DNA of 64,000 bases from Scytalidium lignicola (lineage: Eukaryota; Ascomycota; Leotiomycetes), in the NCBI GenBank assembly GCA_002812745.2, contig NCSJ02000141.1, positions 42,526 to 106,525 on the forward strand, written 5' to 3'. The translations under genes and the position numbers were made by a program. Each line of letters begins with the position of its first letter. Within the stretch, counting starts at the first letter, position 1. Below are positions 57,853-64,000 of the stretch, in pieces. The notes under the pieces were generated by a model. That model was given only the letters and a program-made list of their open reading frames with translations, had not been told where the DNA came from and did not search any database.

Positions 57853-59407
57853 TATCCGTGACTCTTTGTTAGTGAATCAATATGAGAATCTGCAGGAAGT
57901 AAAAGGGGATATGAAGGGTTCGTTGTTGTCGGAAGGGGAAATTGTTTCTCGATGGGGTGGTAATTATCTTGGGCGTGTAAGATGGCGAAGGGTGGCAGGT
58001 GCTCGCTTAGGTGGCTAGCGTGCTCAAAACATGACGGGTCAACTGCGTAGCACTCATCACAAGGATGAGTAAGAGAACGGAGGGAGATGGTAAGGGAAGA
58101 AATGGAAGCTTCAACCTGTACGGAGTACTCCATATATGCATTGCTTTATTCCCATACTACTTCTAGCCTCAAGGCTTCCCGACTCGAGAAAGTTATTTGC
58201 ACTCCAGCCAGCCCTAACTTACGCCATTTCCCGAACCGGCTGAAATGGGAGCCGTGTCAATCTGGGTGGTTTGGGTAGGCAAAAGCGAAAGACGGTATTG
58301 ATAGTATTCCACTACCAGACCCTCGCTGCCCATCTCCTCGTCCAACAAGAAGCGTTTTTTAAGCCTGCCCGACCCCATCCTGCCACGGTGCAAGAAGTTT
58401 GTTGCACGTCGCAGCACCCCTGTCATCCACTGCTTTAAGGATGGTGTTTCTCTAGAACACGACGGCGGACCATGGTTTGAGCGGTGCTATGGGTTGCGAT
58501 GAGGCCCCTGGCCGCCAATTCGATAGACTGTGCGCAAGGGGTCACTGGATCAGTCAGTCACTAGACAACCTCTTCAGCTCTCAAGGTTCCTCCTTTCTCT
58601 TCGTCTTCACTCTTCCGCTTTGCTCTTTTCTTCTTATAGCCAACAGTTTGGTTTAGACCAAAGTTTTGTTGCACGTCTGATATTCCCCTGTCATTTTTAG
58701 TATATGTGTTTGGCGTGGCCGCGGCTGATTTGCACCTTGCTGACCATCCTCGTCTTCGTCATCTTGCACGAATCTGACCTTCAGCACCAGTGCCAGTGGC
58801 TGTAGAAGTGCTACAGATAAGAGAGATTTCAGTATAAAGTCCGACCAGGAGTATGTATATATTCAAAAAGTAATGCAAAAAAAAGAGAGGGAAAAAAAAG
58901 AACTTTGTGGCTGAGTTGTTGTGTTGGAATGGTGGGTGAGGCTTACCAGCTCTTAAATTTCGTTTTTTATCATTTGTCAGTTTCTATTAAAGGTCGTTTT
59001 GTTTTTATGTTTTTATTTACTACATTATTCCCTTTGCTCCTAGGGGCTGCCACCCTGGTCCTTTCCCGCCTGGAGACTTTTATCCAAGATCATATCCAAA
59101 TCGGTTAAGTTATAAGGTTGTCGAGTAAGTCGCGTTCATCGGGGATTTTTGACGTCTATAAGCTGTCAGCATTGTCAGAATATTGAATTACAACAACTCA
59201 GCCACGAGGTCGCGTTTGGTTGAGAGAGTTGCGTTATTTGAGGCTTTAAGGTCACTATCATGACACGACGCGTCGTAGGCAAAACTCGAGCTAGTCCAGC
59301 ATATTCACTGGTACACTAGCAAGTACCTCTCGACCCAAACAGTTTCCAGACTAGCATTCAAGCTATTTCTATTCTCTATACTCTAGTGTATATGTGATAT
59401 ATCTAAG
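57853..59407. other. Intergenic region (THP3-like / histidinol phosphatase)
   Basis: About 1.55 kb. No gene was recognised. It contains a 299-bp foldback unit at 58907-59205. Confidence 0.4.
58907..59205. repeat. 299-bp unit bounded by 16-bp perfect inverted repeats
   Basis: GTGGCTGAGTTGTTGT at 58907-58922 is matched by its exact complement at 59190-59205. The enclosed sequence has no long open frame; the flanks show no clear target duplication. It could be a small non-autonomous element (MITE-like) or the stem of a structured RNA. Confidence 0.45.
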
Positions 59408-60763
59408 TTAACGAAATGATTGCTTCACTTCCTCTAGTGTCACAGCATGTATATTCAAAGGAGTTTTGCCATCCTGGCCACTTACACCTGTAGTATCTCT
59501 CTTGGGGAGATACACCTCCTTAACGCCTAGTGAATCCAAATAGTCAAATGCCCTCTTGTAATTCGTCCCAACATGATCTATTCCATGGCTATCGTCAGAA
59601 AGCGTCAACTTCCCACCCATCTTCAAGAACTCCTAGTGGATTCAAAGTAAATCAGCATCGAATCTTCCAAGAAATAAATATATCAAGAAAGCAGCCCNAA
59701 AAAACNAAAACAAAAGGAGAGAGACAAAAAAGGAAAAGATGCCGAAAAAAATGGCCGCGAGACAAATCAAGAGGACACACCTCACAAATACTCCTCCCCG
59801 GATAAGGTTCCTTCAACCCCTTCCTCAACGCCGCAGAATTAACCTCCAGCAACCCGCCCTGCTCAACCACAACCCTCAAATTCCTCAAAACCCTCTCCCA
59901 AACCCCCTCCTTCCCCCACGCCTTCAAATCCCGATCCGGCTCCTCGCTCATCAACCGAATAAGATCAAAATGCCCCACCACAACAGGCCTCAAAGCCCTC
60001 AGCATCTCAAGCTGGCTATCAAAGTAATCCTCAAACAACCGCTCGTCCGTGCCCCCCGCCGCCTCACGTGCCTGGCCGTAGAACTTGGCATCGTAGTCGA
60101 TGGGGATCTCGTGCACGTGATGGACTGAGCCGATGAAGAAGTCTATGGCTGGATGGGAGGCCATGGAGGTGATGAGGGGTGCGTAGGAGGGGCGGATCCA
60201 TTCGCCTTCGAAGCCGATGAGGAGGGTAATTTGGGAGGCGTATTTGGCTTGGAGGCGTTGGGCTTCGAGGATGTAGGCGTCGTGACGGGGGTAGAGCATT
60301 GCGATGGTGTGGCCGTTTTGGATCTGTTGAGAAAGTTTAAAAAGTGTTATGCTTGTAATGTTTTATATATATGTCTGTCTGTCTGTATGTGTGTTTTTTC
60401 TTATGATATAAGAGAGGATTAGAGTGATAAAATGCATCATGAGGAAGATAGCAGAACAGAAAGGTAGCAGAGTAGTATTAGAATATCACCACAATGGGTA
60501 TATTAATTATTAGGAAGNAAAAAAGGTTTACTACAACAAACATGCCAAAATAACTAGAAAATATTTTGTCAAAAGAAAAGGAAAAGAAAAGAATCTCTCA
60601 CTTCTTCAGGATATAAATCCGAAGCCTGCTCTCTCGGCATATGCTCCGTCAACGCAAAACTCTTCATGCCATGAGAGATAGCCGTCTGGATGACGTCCTC
60701 TAACGGATCCTTTGCATGGCCGGGGCAAAATTGCCCAGAGTGACTATGCATTGAGAAAGCCAT
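59408..60763 (-). CDS. HIS2: Histidinol-phosphatase, PHP family (His2-type), 3 exons
   Basis: A 309-residue PHP-fold histidinol-phosphate phosphatase, the step that makes histidinol in histidine synthesis (cytosol). Exons on the minus strand: 60763-60602, 60323-59781 and 59632-59408 (162+543+225 = 930 nt). Metal-binding PHP motifs are present: HSHSG at residues 6-10, LTEHMPRE with E40/H41, GFEGEW, GSVHHVHEIP, VVGHFDLIRL and near the end DDSHGIDHVG. Introns start GTGAGA and GTGTGT and end AACAG and CTAG; the second contains two N calls but they do not touch the coding sequence. The length is close to yeast His2 (about 335). Confidence 0.9.
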
Positions 60764-61747
60764 TTTCCTTCTTCTTATTCTCTCTATCCTCCTTTTTATC
60801 TTCTTATTCCAACTAAAAATACCAAAAAGAAAGGAGCGGGAAAAAGTCCTCGCACGGGATATTACACGTATTATCTTATCTCGTCTGAAAATCTGGGGTA
60901 TCCATGCTTCAAGACTTTTATATAAAATTTTAACGGGACTTCTTTGTTTTGAGTTCAGGAAAAAAAGGGCAAACTTTGCCCTTTTGGGGCCTTTGTTCTA
61001 CGGGTACTAGATAACGAGGTTTAAAAATGGTTCCAGCCAATCATTGGTCAAGGATGCGGGCGTGGTTTGGTGGGGTGGGATTAAGGCATCAAAAAACGGC
61101 TGAGGATCGTTGGTAGATAGATTTACAGTCCGTTCAAGAAATCCGTTTCCTTTCCGTTTTATTTTCCGTCTTCAATTCCGTCCGTCCGTTCACATTTATA
61201 TATCTCAGATGCTAACTTATAGTATTATAATGCTACGAGGCATACGAGGGTACAAGATCTTGAAAACTCTGCTTAATACAGGACACCATTCACTGTTAAA
61301 AATAATAATTCAAACGAATTCAAATAGAATCCCAACGAGGGGATCAAATGTTGATTGATCTATTCAATAACAAGTCCTGGAACAGTTAATATCTATAGCA
61401 AATCGAGAGAGGAACGTCATAAAGCGGATGAATCTCCTTGCAATATGTCATAAAATGTTCCAGTGATATCCTCCAAAACTCCGCCAATTAAACTCCAATG
61501 ACATTAAAGTCCTAATTACACCTCCATAATGTCATGCCATCTCTCATACCTCATGCTGCAGTGTCTGCAAATCCTAATATCGTTATGCCCCAAAAAAAAA
61601 AACAAAGACAAACAAAAATATATNAAAAAAAACAATAAAAACACTATGTCCACTCAAAAATTATAACCCGACGCTTAATGAACCCCAGCGTCGTCCTGTG
61701 CTTGCTATACTTGTACAGTATTCAACTGAACACTAAAACTCGCAGCT
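60764..61747. other. Intergenic region upstream of HIS2
   Basis: About 1 kb that includes the HIS2 promoter. A perfect hairpin is at 60963-60985. An A-rich stretch with an N is near 61590-61640. No TGACTCA site, the usual target of cross-pathway control, was found close to the start. Confidence 0.4.
60963..60985. promoter_or_regulatory. Perfect 11-bp inverted repeat upstream of HIS2
   Basis: AAAAGGGCAAA, one C, then TTTGCCCTTTT: a perfect palindrome with 11-bp arms, about 200 bp upstream of the HIS2 start on the minus strand. It could be a dimeric factor site or a hairpin; nothing decides which. Confidence 0.45.
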
Positions 61748-63235
61748 CTAGTAAGCTGCCACGAGATTGCCGTGCTTCAAGGGAGAACTTTTGTGGTCCT
61801 TCTCCTTTGTCGAAGAACCAGAGTTTCTTCGCCGAAACATGTGCTCTACCATTACCTTGGGTGACACAAATTCCATATCCACCTTCAACGGCGTAAGCGG
61901 TACACCGACTTGACGAACATGCCTTTTGTGTTTATGGAAATGTCTTTTGATGAAATCATCGACTAAAGCAATTAGGCCGGTCGCAACGACAACACTAGTC
62001 GAGTTTGTTAGAGTCATACTTTGGGGGAAGGTATGAGCCACGTGATCCAAAACTTACTCGGCTACATCGGTGGATGCCTCCACGACCGACTCGTCGCAAA
62101 TCCACATTGACATAGGAGGCACCCAGTTTCCAGCCGCCTCATCGGCCCGGATTTGGGATGGTGATCTGATATCTGGAACCATCTGGGCCACGGCAGGGCC
62201 TGTCTCGTCTCTGATCAAATGGTATGACACCGATTTGCTTTCACCTTCTCTTTGTGTAACACGCTTCCACTCATAGCTATGACCCCAGTACTCGAATTCA
62301 TATCGCTTGGAGGATTTGGCGCCACGACGCTTCACTTCAACCTGGGCGTAGTTGGAGAACTCCAGCTTCGTGGTGTTGGTAGGAATCTGCAGCGATGTAT
62401 CCTTCGGTTTCTCAGAAAAGAACTCGCTATCATCATCCTCTTCATGGGAAGCATAACCACTATCCTGCCTTCGAGGGCCTTTACTGCTTCTAGAACTCCG
62501 CGCCGACAAGCCTGAATTGGTGCGCTTGAATTCTGGTTTGCCTATGATGCTGGACAGGGCGTTGCTCACGGATTTCTGGATGGTTGGCTTTCCCTCGTGC
62601 GCTGGCTTGGTGTATTTCCGGTTCGAGTGACACACCTCACGCCCAGACGAGCGTTCATATCGACGCAGAGAACACTCCCGCTTCTTTAAGTCGTGCATTC
62701 TCATGTGGAAGAGCCGGACATCAATCGGGTGCGAAGAGGTGCCAGCTCGCGTGTCGACGCGAAGGTTCATGTTCCCATCATACGTAGTATCGTCGTGACG
62801 GATCATCAGACGTCTTGTCGAGGGGAAGTAGTTGGCGAAATCGGATGGGGACGAAGGGACTAGATTGGAGTGGTAGACCTCCGGGCTCTCGGGGACCTGG
62901 TATTCAGGATCGTAGGGTTCAGGTTCCTCCGTGAACTCTTCTTGAGATGCCGTTGTCGAAGCATATGTTTCCGTCGATGATCGAGGGTAGCACACTGCTG
63001 ACGGGGCAAGCTCATAATAAGGTGAAGATCCATAGATGTCTGCTTCCGTCCTTGCATAGTGTGAAGACGGTCGAGGGCTGTCGTAGAGGGAGGATGGAGC
63101 AGTGCTTTCCGAATGATGCGAGTCATCACTTCGGCGCGAACCTTTACTGCTCTCGGAGAGACTGGTGTCTTTTCTTCGAATGGTTGTGGTATACATGTTG
63201 ATGTTGATGTGGTGGTGTATTGATATGGTAGGCAC
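61748..63235 (-). CDS. Conserved fungal protein of unknown function, 2 exons
   Basis: A 474-residue protein, or 461 if the in-frame ATG at 63196 is used (it precedes a more protein-like MYTTTIRRKDTS start). Exon 1 is 63235-62058 and exon 2 is 61994-61748 (1178+247 = 1425 nt), joined by a GTAAGT..CTAG intron. The N-terminal half is Ser/Thr/Tyr- and charge-rich and probably disordered. From about residue 290 it becomes compact (FSNYAQVEVKRRGAKSSKRY, EFEYWGHSYEWKR, YHLIRDETGPAVAQMVPDI) and continues across the intron as VVVATGLIALVDDFIKRHFH, a likely short helix. I believe this architecture is widespread in filamentous ascomycetes but know no function. Confidence 0.7.
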
Positions 63236-63927
63236 TTAAGAGTGCAATGATGACAGAACGGCGGTGACTTGAGATGGAGAGAGTTGATTATATGTGCAGA
63301 GAAATGATACAGGGCGAACCAATGCAAGTGAACAACAATAGGGATATATAAATAAAAGGTCGTCAACAAAAGCAAGCACTCAATTTCGGACGGTCCCGTG
63401 TCTTGAACCAGCCATAGTGGAAGTGAATCTTTGGTGGGTTGAGTCGTTGTTCATCGAAGAATAGCGGTCGTGCTCGTGGTGGCCGTGGGTGATGTCTCAT
63501 GAATACAGACGGGATATCCTACTGGTGACAAGTCTTCTAATAAGAAAGCGGATATATATGTGGTGAGCTGGGTTGTAAGAGATTTCTCGGAGAGAAGGAA
63601 AGTGGCGGGATGATTGGAAAGAGGTGGTGAGGTCTGTAGGACGATTTATGGGTTATAGAGAAAAAGGCCGTTCTTGAGGGCTCATGGAATGGAATGGGGG
63701 GGGTGGAGGGTTAACGGAGGGCGGCGAAGGGGGGTTGGCCTCTAGGATTAGTCCGGATAGCGCACTCGTTCGCGAGACTATTAACTTACAGGGCATGGCA
63801 CCGCAGCTACTACAGTAAGTAAAACTGCCGTACCGTGCCTTGAACCTGAACCCATGAGGGAAGCTGTCAGTGAGGTGCGCCTCCTTGTGGCAGGCGAAAA
63901 GGGAGGGCGGGGGGACGGTGCAAACGG
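63236..63927. other. Right-end intergenic region
   Basis: Upstream of the unknown-function gene, holding its promoter. G-rich near 63690-63740. No gene was recognised. Confidence 0.4.
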
Positions 63928-63973
63928 GTGTCGTGGGGCGGGCCTCGAACCCACCGATTAACTACGACGACAC
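63928..63973 (-). other. tRNA-like hairpin lacking an anticodon arm
   Basis: On the minus strand a 7-base stem (GTGTCGT with ACGACAC) encloses a D-arm-like GTAGTTAATCGGT and, directly after it, a good T-arm (GTGGG, loop TTCGAGG, CCCGC). No anticodon arm lies between. It looks like a tRNA with an internal deletion or a tRNA-derived fragment; it may also be chance. Confidence 0.3.
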
Positions 63974-64000
63974 TTGCGAGTAGCGAGAGCGAGTAGCGAG
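63974..64000. repeat. GCGAGTA/GCGAGA short tandem repeat at window end
   Basis: About four units of GCGAG followed by TA or A. The repeat runs to the last base and may continue beyond the window. Confidence 0.6.

Noticed and set aside
62860..63375. 171-codon minus frame overlapping the unknown-function gene
   Set aside because: Overlaps the better-supported frame in another phase and is low-complexity, His/Arg-rich.

Overview
The window is nuclear DNA of a filamentous ascomycete. The genes are single or have short (about 45-130 nt) GT-AG introns, the gene set is typically fungal (Rad4/XPC, Bem1, Thp3, histidinol phosphatase, ATP synthase subunit K, an FAR1-type factor), and the repeats carry C-to-T/G-to-A damage of the kind left by repeat-induced point mutation (RIP). 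Gene style suggests a Pezizomycotina member, perhaps Leotiomycetes, but I cannot fix the genus. No operons, CRISPR arrays or rRNA genes are seen.

Layout. (1) 1-3.9 kb: one intact gene, a three-exon NmrA-type NAD(P)-binding protein, then unresolved sequence. (2) 3.9-22.26 kb: a very AT-rich block of RIP-damaged transposons. It contains a 2.57-kb DNA transposon with 155-bp terminal inverted repeats and a Ginger/KRBA2-type integrase (6565-9137), a roughly 6.5-kb copia-type retrotransposon on the minus strand (9219-15695) with a solo LTR of a second family inside it, two AGACT-rich inverted repeats, and a second, less decayed copia copy cut off at an LTR. (3) 22.26-25.03 kb: a transposon graveyard of normal GC: an LTR, the tail of a Tc1/mariner transposase, and a piggyBac-type element with perfect 36-bp inverted repeats and two nonsense mutations. 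(4) 25.03-64 kb: ordinary gene space. Order: phospholipase D pseudogene, Rad4, MDP-1-type phosphatase, GNAT acetyltransferase, penicillin-acyltransferase-like NTN hydrolase, Cuz1-like AN1 protein, cyclopropane-fatty-acid-synthase-like methyltransferase, Mtp18, ATP synthase subunit K, SMP-30/gluconolactonase, FAR1-type factor, a decayed short-chain dehydrogenase, Bem1, Thp3, histidinol phosphatase and a conserved fungal protein of unknown function. A tRNA-like hairpin lies at the right end.

Exon structures were rebuilt by eye from splice sites, frame and family conservation; for every multi-exon gene called intact the exon lengths sum to a multiple of three. The genes do not form an obvious pathway cluster. 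The one suggestive pair is the divergent Mtp18/ATP synthase subunit K couple, both mitochondrial inner-membrane proteins sharing a 349-bp spacer. The most unusual item is the Ginger-like element: long inverted repeats, a TATA target duplication, an in-frame threonine microsatellite, a cysteine-rich tail, and catalytic residues that appear to have been removed by RIP-type transitions.
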